A DNA stretch of 64,000 nucleotides from Thalassococcus_A lentus (lineage in GTDB: Bacteria; Pseudomonadota; Alphaproteobacteria; Rhodobacterales; Rhodobacteraceae), in assembly GCF_028023555.1 (NCBI RefSeq), contig NZ_JAQIOY010000001.1, positions 1 through 64,000 of the forward strand, read 5' to 3'. How positions within the stretch are numbered: position 1 is the stretch's first letter; the number at the start of each line of letters is the position of its first letter. Below, one piece after another: positions 7,733 through 16,692 of this stretch. The translations under genes and the position numbers were made by a program. The notes under the pieces are model-generated. The model was not told where the DNA came from. It searched no databases and was given only the letters and a program-made list of their open reading frames with translations.

Positions 7733-7761
7733 TTGACATGCGTTCCAGCCCCCCCTATAGC
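7733..7761 (+). promoter_or_regulatory. Promoter of rpmH-rnpA-yidD
   Basis: A -35 TTGACA and -10 TATAGC are separated by 17 bp, the last bases of the spacer being CCCCC. The -10 lacks T at its last position, as most promoters of Rhodobacter do. It lies about 70 bp before the rpmH start codon. Confidence 0.8.
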
Positions 7762-7829
7762 ACGGGCTTCGAACACCACTGGCTGCGCGAATCCGAATTT
7801 CGGGCGGCCAATGTCATGGAGTAGCCGCG

Positions 7830-7964
7830 ATGAAACGCACATTTCAGCCATCGAACCTGGTTCGCAAGCGTCGCCACGGATTCCGTGCGCGCATGGCCAC
7901 CAAGGCAGGCCGCAAGATTCTGAACGCGCGCCGCGCTCGTGGCCGCAAGAGCCTGAGCGCCTGA
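7830..7964 (+). CDS. rpmH: 50S ribosomal protein L34
   Basis: 44 residues, full length for L34. It begins [18 protein letters not shown] and ends with the typical basic tail ARGRKSLSA. It binds 23S rRNA in the large subunit. The gene is too short for many gene finders. It is followed directly by rnpA, the universal bacterial arrangement. Confidence 0.97.
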
Positions 7965-7966
7965 TC

Positions 7967-8389
7967 TTGGCCGCTTCGCCAAAGGCGGAGCGTGATGACA
8001 CGACCTTAAAGGCCGCCCCGGTTGATTCCGCGGCGGCCCTTTTACCTTTGGTCGTTTTGCAGAACCGATCGGATTTCCTGCGTGCTGCCCGGGCCAAACG
8101 GGTGCCATGCGGTGCTTTTCTGCTTCAGGCTCGCAAACGGGATGAAACGGAACCCGGCGGTCTGCGCGTCGGGTTCACCTGCTCCAAGAAGGTCGGAAAT
8201 GCGGTAATCCGCAATCGGGCCAAACGCCGACTGCGAGAAATCGCCCGCGCAGAACTGCCCCGGGCCGGGTTGCCGGGCTGGGACTATGTTCTGGTGGGGC
8301 GCGCGGACCGAACAATCAGCGAAGACTTTGCCAAAATGCGTGCCGATCTGAACCGCGCTCTCAAGAAAATCCATGGGGCGCAGACATGA
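7967..8389 (+). CDS. rnpA: Ribonuclease P protein component
   Basis: Protein subunit of RNase P, which with the RNA subunit trims tRNA 5' leaders. The family core is clear: RSDFLRAARAKR, then GFTCSKKVGNAVIRNRAKRRLRE, which contains the RNR signature. No ATG is available in a sensible place. I take TTG 7967, two bases after the rpmH stop, giving about 140 residues with a 30-residue Pro/Ala-rich N-terminal extension. TTG 8048, just before the conserved part, is the alternative. A hairpin inside the disputed 5' part could attenuate expression relative to rpmH. The last four bases overlap the start of yidD. Confidence 0.88.
   Translation: MAASPKAERDDTTLKAAPVDSAAALLPLVVLQNRSDFLRAARAKRVPCGAFLLQARKRDETEPGGLRVGFTCSKKVGNAVIRNRAKRRLREIARAELPRAGLPGWDYVLVGRADRTISEDFAKMRADLNRALKKIHGAQT
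8011..8038 (+). other. Hairpin between rpmH and the rnpA core
   Basis: GGCCGCC and GGCGGCC pair around a 14-base loop and are followed by CTTTTACCTTT, so the structure is terminator-like. Placed just after rpmH, it may lower rnpA expression relative to L34. Confidence 0.45.
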
Positions 8390-8607
8390 CCCTCTTTGCG
8401 CAGGTGATGGCTCTGCCAGTTCGGTTCTACCGGCTCGTGTTTAGCCCATGGGTGGGCCACGGCTGCAGATATCAGCCGACCTGCTCCGCCTACGCGATGG
8501 AAGCGTTGGAGAAGCACGGTGGGTTCAAAGGAACATGGCTTGCGGCGCGGCGCGTGTTCCGGTGTCACCCTTGGGGTGGTTCGGGTGTCGATAACGTACC
8601 TGATTGA
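8386..8607 (+). CDS. yidD: Membrane protein insertion efficiency factor YidD
   Basis: 73 residues. The conserved signature is present: VRFYRLVFSPWVGHGCRYQPTCSAYAMEALEKHG, then RRVFRCHPWGGSGVD. The protein binds the inner face of the membrane through an amphipathic helix and helps YidC-dependent insertion. It overlaps rnpA by four bases and precedes yidC by 2.7 kb. Usually yidC follows at once; here ttcA and an EAL gene intervene. Confidence 0.96.
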   Translation: MTLFAQVMALPVRFYRLVFSPWVGHGCRYQPTCSAYAMEALEKHGGFKGTWLAARRVFRCHPWGGSGVDNVPD

Positions 8608-8638
8608 TCCAATGCCCCGCATCGCTTAGGGACAGCCC

Positions 8639-9481
8639 ATGCTTGATGACGCAGATGACATACACCCGCTCTTTTTCGGCGCTCCCAAAACGACCGAGTT
8701 CAAGAAGCTTCGCAAACGGATCGTGCAGAATGCACGCGAGGCGATCGAACAATACGGCATGGTGGAACCCGGTGCGCGCTGGCTTGTTTGCCTGTCCGGC
8801 GGCAAGGACAGCTACACATTGCTTGCAGTCCTGCACGAGTTGAAATGGCGCGGTCTTCTTCCCGTTGACCTGCTTGCCTGCAATCTGGATCAGGGCCAGC
8901 CGGGCTTTCCGGCCACCGTATTGCCCGAGTTTCTCGACAAAATGGGGGTTCCCAGCCGGATCGAGTATCAGGACACCTATTCAATCGTTATGGACAAAGT
9001 CCCTGAGGGCCGGACCTTCTGTGCACTTTGTTCGCGATTGAGACGCGGAAACCTGTACCGTATCGCACGCGAGGAAGGCTGCTCGGCAGTTGTACTGGGT
9101 CACCATCGCGACGACATTCTCGAAACATTCTTCATGAACCTCTTCCACGGGGGCCGTCTGGCAACGATGCCACCAAAGCTGGTGAACGAAGAGGGCGACC
9201 TGTTTGTGTATCGGCCTCTGGCCCATGTTGCGGAAATCGATTGTGAAAAGTTCGCGCAGGCGATGAATTACCCGATTATCCCCTGTGATCTATGTGGATC
9301 CCAGGACGGTCTTCAGCGACAGCAGGTCAAACAAATTCTAGACACTTGGGAAAAGAACAGCCCTGGACGCCGTCAGGTGATGTTCCGGTCACTGATGAAT
9401 ATCAGGCCCTCGCATATGCTGGACCCAAAGCTATTCGATTTTGCAGGATTGACCCGGCAAATAGACGCTGAACAAGACTAG
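8639..9481 (+). CDS. ttcA: tRNA 2-thiocytidine(32) synthetase TtcA
   Basis: 280 residues. An ATP-pyrophosphatase PP-loop (SGGKDS, residues 53-58) activates cytidine 32 of tRNA by adenylation before sulfur transfer. The two CxxC pairs of TtcA (Cys128/131 in CALC and Cys216/219 in CDLC) supply the ligands for its 4Fe-4S cluster. GHHRDDILET is the family signature. It starts 31 bp after yidD with AGGGA upstream of the ATG and is probably transcribed with it. Confidence 0.95.
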   Translation: MLDDADDIHPLFFGAPKTTEFKKLRKRIVQNAREAIEQYGMVEPGARWLVCLSGGKDSYTLLAVLHELKWRGLLPVDLLACNLDQGQPGFPATVLPEFLDKMGVPSRIEYQDTYSIVMDKVPEGRTFCALCSRLRRGNLYRIAREEGCSAVVLGHHRDDILETFFMNLFHGGRLATMPPKLVNEEGDLFVYRPLAHVAEIDCEKFAQAMNYPIIPCDLCGSQDGLQRQQVKQILDTWEKNSPGRRQVMFRSLMNIRPSHMLDPKLFDFAGLTRQIDAEQD

Positions 9482-9530
9482 AACATTCTACATATCCATT
9501 AAGAGCCCTGTTACTTCTTTCTCCTAGGCT

Positions 9531-9550
9531 CCTCGTCAGAACTGATGAGG
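9531..9550. promoter_or_regulatory. Inverted repeat overlapping the EAL-gene start region
   Basis: CCTCGTCAG and CTGATGAGG form a 9-bp inverted repeat with one mismatch and a 2-base centre. It ends at the Shine-Dalgarno sequence of the EAL gene, so it could be an operator or could occlude ribosome access. Confidence 0.35.
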
Positions 9551-9559
9551 GTTACACAG

Positions 9560-11107
9560 ATGAAGCCGACATTCCTGGGCGAATTCGGTACGGTACGCAG
9601 ACTGTTCCGCAAAACATTTCTGGGACCGCAGGCATTGGCATTCCTGCCTGCAATGGCGCTGGCGGCGTTCTGGCTGGGCGGCGAACCGATGTTGATCGCC
9701 GTCGCATTGGGGTTACCACTCTTGTATTTGTTCGCCGGAGGAGGGCCCACTGACCGTTCGTCGATCTCAACGCGGTTGCCGCAACCTGACGTGGTCAACA
9801 AGAAAACCGCCTGCGATATGGCCCAATCCGTTCTGGATGATGCGCGGGACAGCAACCTTTCAGCGGGCTGTATCCTGATCGAAGTTCAGGGGCTGGATGA
9901 TGTTTCACAACGCGGAGGAGAGACCGCCGCTGAAACAATGCGTGATCTGACTCTGACCCGGTTGAGAAACATGCTGCGGCGGGACGATCGGGCCATGAGG
10001 ATTGGCGAAAATCGGTTTCTTGTCTTGCTTGGATCCTCTTTGCGACTGGACCTAGAAGCGATGTTGCAGATGTGCGCCCGATTGCAATCAGGCATTGAAG
10101 AACCGGCATCGGTGGAAAACACGATGCAATATGTATCGGCCTGCATCGGGTTCTGCAGCAGCACGCGATTGCCCAGCAACGCTACAGGGCAGGACATCTA
10201 CGAAGCCGCTGCCGTAGCGTTGACCGAAGCTGCGGCAAACGGGCCATCGGCCTTGCGCGCGTGGTCCGACAAAATGAATGCAGCACACAAGGCGCAGAAG
10301 TCGCTCTTGGGTGAAGTGGAAAAGGCCCTGATGAACGGGCAGATACAGCCATGGTTCCAGCCACAGCTTTGCACGTCGACCGGTGCCATCAGCGGCGCTG
10401 AAGCGCTTGCAAGATGGATTCACCCTGAACGCGGCATTGTGGCCCCGGCGCAGTTCTTGCGCTGCCTCGAGCAGTCGGGCCAGATGAACCGGCTAAGCGA
10501 GGTTATTCTTCAACACAGCCTGACCGCGCTGAGAAGCTGGGACAAAGCCGGCATCGACGTTCCCAGGATCAGTGTGAACTTTTCAGATGTTGAACTGCGG
10601 GATCCAAACCTTGTTGAACGGATCAAGTGGGAATTGGACCGCTTTGGTCTGACGCCGCAACGATTGGTGATCGAAGTGTTGGAGACCGTGATCGCAAGTT
10701 CGCCCGACGGGATCGTCGCGCGCAATATCACCGCTCTTTCCAAACTCGGGTGTCAAATTGATCTGGACGATTTCGGAACTGGTCACGCATCGATCAACGC
10801 CCTGCGCCGATTTCAGGTTCATCGTCTGAAAATTGATCGCAGCTTTGTCACGCGGATCGATCGCGACGAAGACCAACGCCGTATGCTGGCAGCGGTGCTG
10901 GGATTGGCGGACCGGCTGGGTCTGCAAACACTGGCTGAAGGCGTCGAAAGCGTAGGGGAACATGCCTTGCTGTCGCAACTCGGGTGCGATCATGTGCAGG
11001 GCTACGGCATTGCGCGTCCAATGCCATCGGACAACGTGATCGACTGGGCCAGCGCTCACGAAGACAAAATCAAACAAGCCCGAAAACTGGGTCGCGACGC
11101 AAGCTGA
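9560..11107 (+). CDS. Membrane-anchored GGDEF-EAL protein, degenerate GGDEF
   Basis: About 515 residues. Two hydrophobic segments near the N-terminus (residues 22-60) anchor it in the inner membrane. The following GGDEF-type domain has lost its motif (RIGENRF in place of GGDEF) and should not make cyclic di-GMP. The EAL domain looks active: EALAR near residue 281, then VNFS, EVLET, DDFGTGHAS, KIDRSFV, AEGVES and QGYGIARPM, which include the metal and catalytic positions. Predicted role: a cyclic di-GMP phosphodiesterase whose degenerate GGDEF domain may be regulatory. ATG 9560 is chosen because GAGGG lies 8 bases upstream; ATG 9545 is possible. It stands alone between ttcA and yidC. Confidence 0.9.
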   Translation: MKPTFLGEFGTVRRLFRKTFLGPQALAFLPAMALAAFWLGGEPMLIAVALGLPLLYLFAGGGPTDRSSISTRLPQPDVVNKKTACDMAQSVLDDARDSNLSAGCILIEVQGLDDVSQRGGETAAETMRDLTLTRLRNMLRRDDRAMRIGENRFLVLLGSSLRLDLEAMLQMCARLQSGIEEPASVENTMQYVSACIGFCSSTRLPSNATGQDIYEAAAVALTEAAANGPSALRAWSDKMNAAHKAQKSLLGEVEKALMNGQIQPWFQPQLCTSTGAISGAEALARWIHPERGIVAPAQFLRCLEQSGQMNRLSEVILQHSLTALRSWDKAGIDVPRISVNFSDVELRDPNLVERIKWELDRFGLTPQRLVIEVLETVIASSPDGIVARNITALSKLGCQIDLDDFGTGHASINALRRFQVHRLKIDRSFVTRIDRDEDQRRMLAAVLGLADRLGLQTLAEGVESVGEHALLSQLGCDHVQGYGIARPMPSDNVIDWASAHEDKIKQARKLGRDAS

Positions 11108-11282
11108 CGCACCAAAGCGTTGCAGCCCGTATCGCAAAGGATCTCCCCGCGGGCGGCACCAACGGGCAAACAGCTGCTCCACAAACCCGCACATAGGCCC
11201 GAATTGCCCGAATCCGCTTGACCTTTGGTCCTCAGGACGTTTGAACCCTGCGGAGTCTTCCAAAGGAAAAAGCGACGCCCCC

Positions 11283-13136
11283 ATGGACGATCAGAACAAG
11301 AACCTGCTTCTCGCAACGGCATTGTCATTTGCTGTCATTCTGGTGTGGTTCCTCTTGTTTCCACCTCCGGAACCCGAGGCCATTGATCCCAACGCAGAAG
11401 TCCCGGTTGCGGTCGATGCCGCAACAGGCGAGGCTGTCGCGACCGGACCCGCTGCTGCACCGGGCGCCGCCACAGGCACCGCCGCTGAAGCCGCCGAAGA
11501 GATCGCTGATGCTCCGCGCGTCGACATCAACACGGACCGTCTGGAAGGGTCGATCTCTCTCATCGGTGGCCGGATCGACGATTTGCGTCTCAAGGACTAT
11601 CGCGTTTCCGTGGACCAGGATTCAGACATTGTTCAAATCCTCGATCCTGTCGGCAGCCAGACGCCCTACTACGCACTTTACGGCTGGGCGCCGGGTGCCG
11701 GTCTGACGCTGGATGATGTTCCGGGTGCGAATACGCTTTGGACCGCTGATGCCGCTGCAACGCTGGGTGTCGGAAGCCCGGTCGTTCTGACATGGGAAAG
11801 CCCCGCAGGCCTGACCTTTACCCGCACGGTCGAAATTGACGAAGATTATCTCTTTTCGGTAACCCAAGGCGTCGAGAACACCGCTGGCGGCACTGTGTCG
11901 CTTGCGCCATATGGTGTGATCGCCCGTCATGGCGAACCGGCCGATCTGAAGAACTTTTTCATCCTGCACGAAGGCGTCGTGGCCATGGCCGACGGCACGC
12001 TGGCCGAAATTGACTACGATGACATGCCTGATTTCTCGGTTGTCCCATCCGAAGGCGCGCGCGCCGAGGTGACGCAGGTTGCCGAAAATGGCTGGATCGG
12101 CTTTACGGATCACTACTGGATGACCACCCTGATCCCTGCTCCGGGCAGTGCCTTCAAGCAGGTCGCAAAATATGATGACCGTCGGGGCATTTTTCAGACA
12201 GAGGCTGTCTTGCCGACGGTGCAGCTGGCGCAGGGCGAAACGCAGCAGGTCACCACGCAGCTGTTCGCGGGCGCCAAGGAATGGGAAACCATCCGTGCCA
12301 TCGAAAAAGGCGGCGTTGACCGGTTCCTCGACAGCATCGACTGGGGTTGGTTCTTCTTCCTGACAAAGCCGATCTTTGCCGTGCTGCACTATCTCAATGC
12401 ATGGATTGGAAACATGGGCTGGGCGATCATTGGCCTGACCCTTCTGATCAAGGCCATCCTCCTGCCGCTTGCGTTCAAATCCTATGTCTCCATGGCCAAG
12501 ATGAAAGAACTTCAGCCGGAAATGGAGAAAATCAAAGAGCGCGCTGGCGACGACCGCCAGAAGTTGCAGCAGGAAATGATGGCGCTGTACAAAAAGGAAA
12601 AGGTCAATCCGGCCTCCGGCTGTTTGCCCATTCTTTTGCAGATCCCGATCTTCTTCTCGCTCTACAAGGTGATTTTCGTCACGTTGGAGTTGCGTCACGC
12701 ACCGTGGCTTGGCCCGTTTCAGGACCTCAGTGCGCCAGACCCGACCTCGATCTTCAACTTCTACGGTCTGCTGCCTTGGGCATCGCCCGAACCAGGCAGC
12801 CTGATGGCGCTGATCTTTATCGGTATTCTGCCGCTGTTTCTGGGTGTTTCGATGTGGCTTCAGCAAAAGCTGAACCCGGCCCCAACCGATCCAACACAGC
12901 AGATGATCTTTGCCTGGATGCCTTGGGTCTTCATGTTCATGCTGGGCGGCTTTGCCAGTGGTCTTGTGGTTTACTGGATTGCGAACAACGTCATTACGTT
13001 CTCGCAGCAATATCTGATTATGCGCAGCCAGGGCTACACCCCGGACATTCTGGGGAACATCAGATCCAGCTTTAAAAAGTCTGTTCAGGATGGGGCTCCG
13101 GCAAACAAGGACTCCAAGCCAAAAGGCAAGAAATGA
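11283..13136 (+). CDS. yidC: Membrane protein insertase YidC
   Basis: 617 residues. An N-terminal membrane helix (NLLLATALSFAVILVWFLLF) is followed by an Ala/Pro-rich linker and the large periplasmic domain typical of Gram-negative YidC. Next comes the insertase core with five helices: the first reads FFFLTKPIFAVLHYLNAW and a later loop contains PASGCLPILLQIPIFFSLYKV. It inserts inner-membrane proteins alone or with SecYEG. The start MDDQNKNLLLA is the family start; the frame is open further upstream but unconserved in kind. The stop overlaps the MOSC gene by four bases, which starts a tightly packed run of genes. Confidence 0.97.
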   Translation: MDDQNKNLLLATALSFAVILVWFLLFPPPEPEAIDPNAEVPVAVDAATGEAVATGPAAAPGAATGTAAEAAEEIADAPRVDINTDRLEGSISLIGGRIDDLRLKDYRVSVDQDSDIVQILDPVGSQTPYYALYGWAPGAGLTLDDVPGANTLWTADAAATLGVGSPVVLTWESPAGLTFTRTVEIDEDYLFSVTQGVENTAGGTVSLAPYGVIARHGEPADLKNFFILHEGVVAMADGTLAEIDYDDMPDFSVVPSEGARAEVTQVAENGWIGFTDHYWMTTLIPAPGSAFKQVAKYDDRRGIFQTEAVLPTVQLAQGETQQVTTQLFAGAKEWETIRAIEKGGVDRFLDSIDWGWFFFLTKPIFAVLHYLNAWIGNMGWAIIGLTLLIKAILLPLAFKSYVSMAKMKELQPEMEKIKERAGDDRQKLQQEMMALYKKEKVNPASGCLPILLQIPIFFSLYKVIFVTLELRHAPWLGPFQDLSAPDPTSIFNFYGLLPWASPEPGSLMALIFIGILPLFLGVSMWLQQKLNPAPTDPTQQMIFAWMPWVFMFMLGGFASGLVVYWIANNVITFSQQYLIMRSQGYTPDILGNIRSSFKKSVQDGAPANKDSKPKGKK

Positions 13137-13873
13137 CCGTAACTGTCACCTCTCTCTGGCGGCATCCAATTAAAGCAGTCGGACGAGAGAGCGTGGACAA
13201 CGTCAAACTGATCGCCGGGCAGACAATGCCCGGTGATCGTATTTGGGCGGTCGCGCATGAAGCATCCAAAGCAAACGATCTCGAATGGAGCCGCTGTGTC
13301 GGTTTCGTGCGGGCAGCATCTTCGCCGCTACTGATGGCTGTCGAGGCCCGCACGGAAGGTGATCTTTTGCACCTGACGCACCCCAACCGCCCTTCCATTT
13401 CCGTGAACCCTGATCGGGACGAAGCAGCGCTGATCGAATGGCTGAGCCCCCTGATTGCAGAAGGGCGCGCCGCGCCAAAGCGGATCGTGCGCGCGCCGCG
13501 CGGCCGCGGGATGACAGACACCTCAGATCCGTCTTTGACACTTGGCAGCACCAAATCACATCGCATCGTCGAGGCGCGGGCGGGCCGCTCTTTGTCCATG
13601 CATAGATGGCGTTGCAACATCTGGGTTGATGGCCTCGCCCCTTGGGAAGAGTTCGATCTGGTTGGCCAACGCTTCAGGCTGGGCACCGCCGAGCTGGAAG
13701 CCTACAAACGTATAGACCGTTGCGAAGCGACCGCAGCGAACCCTGAAACCGGACGCCGCGATGCGGATCTGCTGTCCATTCTGGAACACTATGGGCACAC
13801 TGACTTTACAGTCGGGTTGCGCGTGGTCACAGACGGCACGATCGCATTGGGCGACACATTGGTGATGGCATGA
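13133..13873 (+). CDS. MOSC domain protein
   Basis: 246 residues. It starts with the beta-barrel domain of MOSC proteins (VTSLWRHPIKAVGRESVDNVKL and PGDRIWAV) and has the MOSC core near the C-terminus, including the conserved cysteine in RIDRCEAT and NPETGRRDADLL. MOSC domains bind sulfur-carrying or molybdenum-cofactor groups in proteins such as MOCOS and mARC; the substrate here is unknown. It is coupled by 4-bp overlaps to both yidC and yihA. Confidence 0.9.
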   Translation: MTVTVTSLWRHPIKAVGRESVDNVKLIAGQTMPGDRIWAVAHEASKANDLEWSRCVGFVRAASSPLLMAVEARTEGDLLHLTHPNRPSISVNPDRDEAALIEWLSPLIAEGRAAPKRIVRAPRGRGMTDTSDPSLTLGSTKSHRIVEARAGRSLSMHRWRCNIWVDGLAPWEEFDLVGQRFRLGTAELEAYKRIDRCEATAANPETGRRDADLLSILEHYGHTDFTVGLRVVTDGTIALGDTLVMA

Positions 13874-14523
13874 CACAGCTATCTTTTCCTCTATCCGAAG
13901 ACGCGGACGAGGCGACAACAGAGCAGGCCCGCAAGCTTTTTGTGGGTGAGGTCGATTTTCTCAAGGGCGTGGTCGCTATGGATGGCCTGCCGGATGCGGA
14001 CCGCGTTGAAGTCTGCTTTGCCGGGCGTTCAAACGTGGGCAAATCAAGTTTGATCAACGCGCTGACAGGCCGCAAGGGACTTGCTCGGGCCTCGAACACG
14101 CCGGGGCGGACACAGGAAATCAACTTTTTCACATTGGGCCAAAGCCATTATCTCGTGGACTTGCCCGGCTATGGTTTTGCCAATGCTCCTGTTTCGGTTG
14201 TCGAAAAGTGGCAGGCGCTTCTCAAACGCTATCTGGCTGGTCGCGTATCGCTTCGGCGGGCCTTTGTCCTGATCGATGCGCGGCACGGGATCAAGTCGGT
14301 AGATGAAGAGATCATGAAACTGCTGGACACCTCGGCCGTAACCTTTCAGGCGGTTCTGACGAAAGCCGACAAGGTCAAAGCGAAAGATATGGACAAAGTT
14401 CTCGCGCAGGTCCGCGAGAAATTGTCGAAACATCCGGCAGCCTTCCCTGAACTGGTCCTCACCAGCAGTGAAAAAGGGGATGGCATCGCCACGTTGCGGT
14501 CAATTATTGCCGGGCTGGACTAG
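13870..14523 (+). CDS. yihA: Ribosome biogenesis GTP-binding protein YihA/EngB
   Basis: 217 residues. GTPase motifs are all present: G1 GRSNVGKSS, G2/G3 TPGRTQ and DLPGYGFA, G4 TKADK and G5 TSSEKG. The family is needed for late assembly of the large ribosomal subunit. Overlap with the MOSC gene and the yidC neighbourhood match the usual alphaproteobacterial order. Confidence 0.96.
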   Translation: MTQLSFPLSEDADEATTEQARKLFVGEVDFLKGVVAMDGLPDADRVEVCFAGRSNVGKSSLINALTGRKGLARASNTPGRTQEINFFTLGQSHYLVDLPGYGFANAPVSVVEKWQALLKRYLAGRVSLRRAFVLIDARHGIKSVDEEIMKLLDTSAVTFQAVLTKADKVKAKDMDKVLAQVREKLSKHPAAFPELVLTSSEKGDGIATLRSIIAGLD

Positions 14524-14571
14524 ACCCCGTGCGACCGCCATTGTGACGCAACGCGCCGCCCCGAGGATCCG

Positions 14572-15459
14572 ATGAGACAGCAAGACATGAACAAGAACTG
14601 GTTAGAGACCGCCCGGACACTTTCCGAAGCCCTGCCCTTCATGCAGCGTTATTCCGGCGCTGTGGTTGTCGTGAAGTTTGGCGGTAACGCAATGGGTGAC
14701 GATGCGGCCATGGCCGAATTCGCACGTGATATCGTGCTGATGCGCCAGGTCGGGGTTAACCCTGTGGTGGTGCATGGCGGCGGCCCAATGATCAACGATC
14801 TGCTTGGCCGCCTGAACATCAAGAGCGAATTTGTGCGCGGCAAACGTGTCACCGACCAAGCCACCGTCGAGGTGGTGGAAATGGTGCTGACCGGTCTGGT
14901 GAACAAGCGCATCGTTCAAGCGATCATGGATCAGGGCGGACGAGCTGTTGGTTTGTCCGGAAAAGACGATGCTCTTTTGGTCTGCGAGCCAGATGATCCG
15001 GAATTGGGCTTTGTGGGCAAGCCAGCGCAGATCAACACGCAAGTTCTGCATGATTTGTTCGGTGCTGGTATTATCCCTGTTGTCGCTCCTGTCGGTACAG
15101 GGCGCGGCGCAAACGAAACCTACAACGTCAACGGCGACACCGCTGCAGGCGCAATCGCTGGTGCGCTTCGGGCTGATCGCCTGCTGCTGTTGACCGACGT
15201 TTCGGGCGTCAAGAACGCCGAGGGTGAAGTTGTGACCGAACTGACCCCCGAGGAAGTGGTGCGCATGACGCAAGACGGCGTTATCGCTGGCGGCATGATC
15301 CCCAAGACGGAAACCGCGCTGAAGGCGATCTACGAAGGCGTTCGGGGCGTGGTCATCATTGACGGACGGGTGCCCAACGCCTGCTTGCTGGAACTCTTTA
15401 CCGCTCATGGCTCAGGATCGCTGATCCGGGCAACCAATCTTCCACCCCGCGAAGAATGA
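14572..15459 (+). CDS. argB: Acetylglutamate kinase
   Basis: 295 residues. It phosphorylates N-acetyl-L-glutamate in the second step of arginine synthesis. Motifs are VVKFGGNAMGDD at the N-terminus, VVVHGGGPMIN for substrate and phosphate, NVNGDTAAGAIA and the ATP-site LLLLTDVSGVKN. The N-terminal helix (NWLETARTLSEALPFMQRY) is the arginine-sensitive extension seen in feedback-inhibited hexameric forms. A GAGG site lies 5 bases before ATG 14572; ATG 14587 is an alternative. The stop overlaps the ferredoxin-like gene by four bases. Confidence 0.96.
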   Translation: MRQQDMNKNWLETARTLSEALPFMQRYSGAVVVVKFGGNAMGDDAAMAEFARDIVLMRQVGVNPVVVHGGGPMINDLLGRLNIKSEFVRGKRVTDQATVEVVEMVLTGLVNKRIVQAIMDQGGRAVGLSGKDDALLVCEPDDPELGFVGKPAQINTQVLHDLFGAGIIPVVAPVGTGRGANETYNVNGDTAAGAIAGALRADRLLLLTDVSGVKNAEGEVVTELTPEEVVRMTQDGVIAGGMIPKTETALKAIYEGVRGVVIIDGRVPNACLLELFTAHGSGSLIRATNLPPREE

Positions 15460-16109
15460 CGCTGGATGAACTGACCCGCGATGCGGCTGCACAGGCGCTG
15501 GTGATCCACGGCGGGTTTGCCCCCACGCCGGCTGATGCCGCGCCAGAAGGGGCTGCCTGTGTTCTCATGATTGGCCCAGATGAACCCGCATTCTGGGAGG
15601 TTTTCAAAGGGTCTGGTGAATACACGGATGGGGAGCCTCATCCGCTGGATCGCTGGTCCAAACGGGTTATTGGCGCACTTGCCAACCACTGGGGCGGGGA
15701 CGCCGTCTTCCCCTATGACGGGCCGCCCTATGCACCATTCATTCGTTGGGCCGAGGCCACCAGCCGGGCGCATCCTTCGCCGACAGGCTTGCTGGTTCAC
15801 GACACGGCTGGCCTGTTCATCAGCTTCCGTGGCGCAGTTGTATTACCTTACCCGGTGGCCTTGCCTCAGAGCCCACCCAAACCCTGTCTGAGCTGCGAGA
15901 CCAAGCCCTGCGAAACCGCCTGTCCTGTGGGCGCTCTCGCACCCGGACAGCCCTATGATGTCCCCAAGTGCCAAGCGTATATGCGCAGCCCGCAGGGGCA
16001 GGACTGCAAGAATGGCTGTCTTGTCCGGCGCGCATGTCCCGTGTCGCAGCAATTCGGCCGAAGGGCAGAACAGTCCGCTTTCCATATGTCCGCCTTTCTG
16101 GGAGAGTGA
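15456..16109 (+). CDS. Ferredoxin-like protein, C-terminal [4Fe-4S] cysteines
   Basis: 217 residues. The N-terminal 140 residues have no motif I can name. The C-terminal part holds two cysteine groups: PCLSCETKPCETACPVGAL, a ferredoxin-type CxxCxxxxCxxxCP motif, and DCKNGCLVRRACPV. This resembles the cluster domain of QueG-like and related iron-sulfur proteins, with no cobalamin site that I can see. The function is unknown, probably electron transfer. It is translationally coupled to argB and lies 5 bp before sixA. Confidence 0.8.
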   Translation: MTLDELTRDAAAQALVIHGGFAPTPADAAPEGAACVLMIGPDEPAFWEVFKGSGEYTDGEPHPLDRWSKRVIGALANHWGGDAVFPYDGPPYAPFIRWAEATSRAHPSPTGLLVHDTAGLFISFRGAVVLPYPVALPQSPPKPCLSCETKPCETACPVGALAPGQPYDVPKCQAYMRSPQGQDCKNGCLVRRACPVSQQFGRRAEQSAFHMSAFLGE

Positions 16110-16114
16110 CGACC

Positions 16115-16600
16115 ATGAAACGGCTCGTTCTCATGCGTCATGCGAAATCGGATTGGGCTTTTGACCGGTCTGACCGGGATCGTCCCCTGAACAAGCGAGG
16201 GCGCAGAAGTGTGCCAGCGGTAGCCGAGTGGCTGGCTACCCGTAATCACCATCCTCAAGAGGCGCTGGTTTCTTCGGCCGAACGAACCCGCGAAACCTGG
16301 TCACTGCTGGGCAGTGATGCCACGGTCCGATTTCTCGACGATCTGTATCTGGCAGAACCCGAGGTTATGCTAGACGCCTTGTTTGAGGCGACGGCCGATA
16401 CGGTCTTGATGATCGGGCACAATCCCGGAATCGCCGAGCTGGCCCACAGTCTTGTCAACCAGACGCCAGATCACCCCCGGTTTTCCGACTATCCAACCTG
16501 CGCAACACTGGTTGTGGAATTTGACGTTGCCGCTTGGTCAGACATTCGACCGGGAACAGGCCGGGTTCTTGATTTTATCGTCCCCCGCGAATTGACCTGA
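16115..16600 (+). CDS. sixA: SixA-like histidine phosphatase
   Basis: 161 residues. It begins MKRLVLMRHAKSDW, with the RHG-type catalytic histidine in RHA, and carries the second histidine in LMIGHNPGI; an arginine occurs in SSAERTRETW. Members of this small branch of the histidine phosphatase superfamily remove phosphate from phosphohistidine, as SixA does on Hpt or NPr domains. The start is 5 bp after the ferredoxin-like gene stop; the frame is open upstream only as a shadow of that gene. The target here cannot be told from sequence. Confidence 0.9.
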   Translation: MKRLVLMRHAKSDWAFDRSDRDRPLNKRGRRSVPAVAEWLATRNHHPQEALVSSAERTRETWSLLGSDATVRFLDDLYLAEPEVMLDALFEATADTVLMIGHNPGIAELAHSLVNQTPDHPRFSDYPTCATLVVEFDVAAWSDIRPGTGRVLDFIVPRELT

Positions 16601-16692
16601 ACATTCAGCTTTGTCTTGCCAAACTTGAGGCGTTGCCGCCAAACTGATCGCGTTAAAAGCGAGTTTGTTGATTGGAGGGACACTCTTTGAGG

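Noticed and set aside
11622..13010. 462-codon minus-strand frame inside yidC
   Set aside because: It is His- and Arg-rich, typical of reversed codons, and lies within the certain yidC gene.
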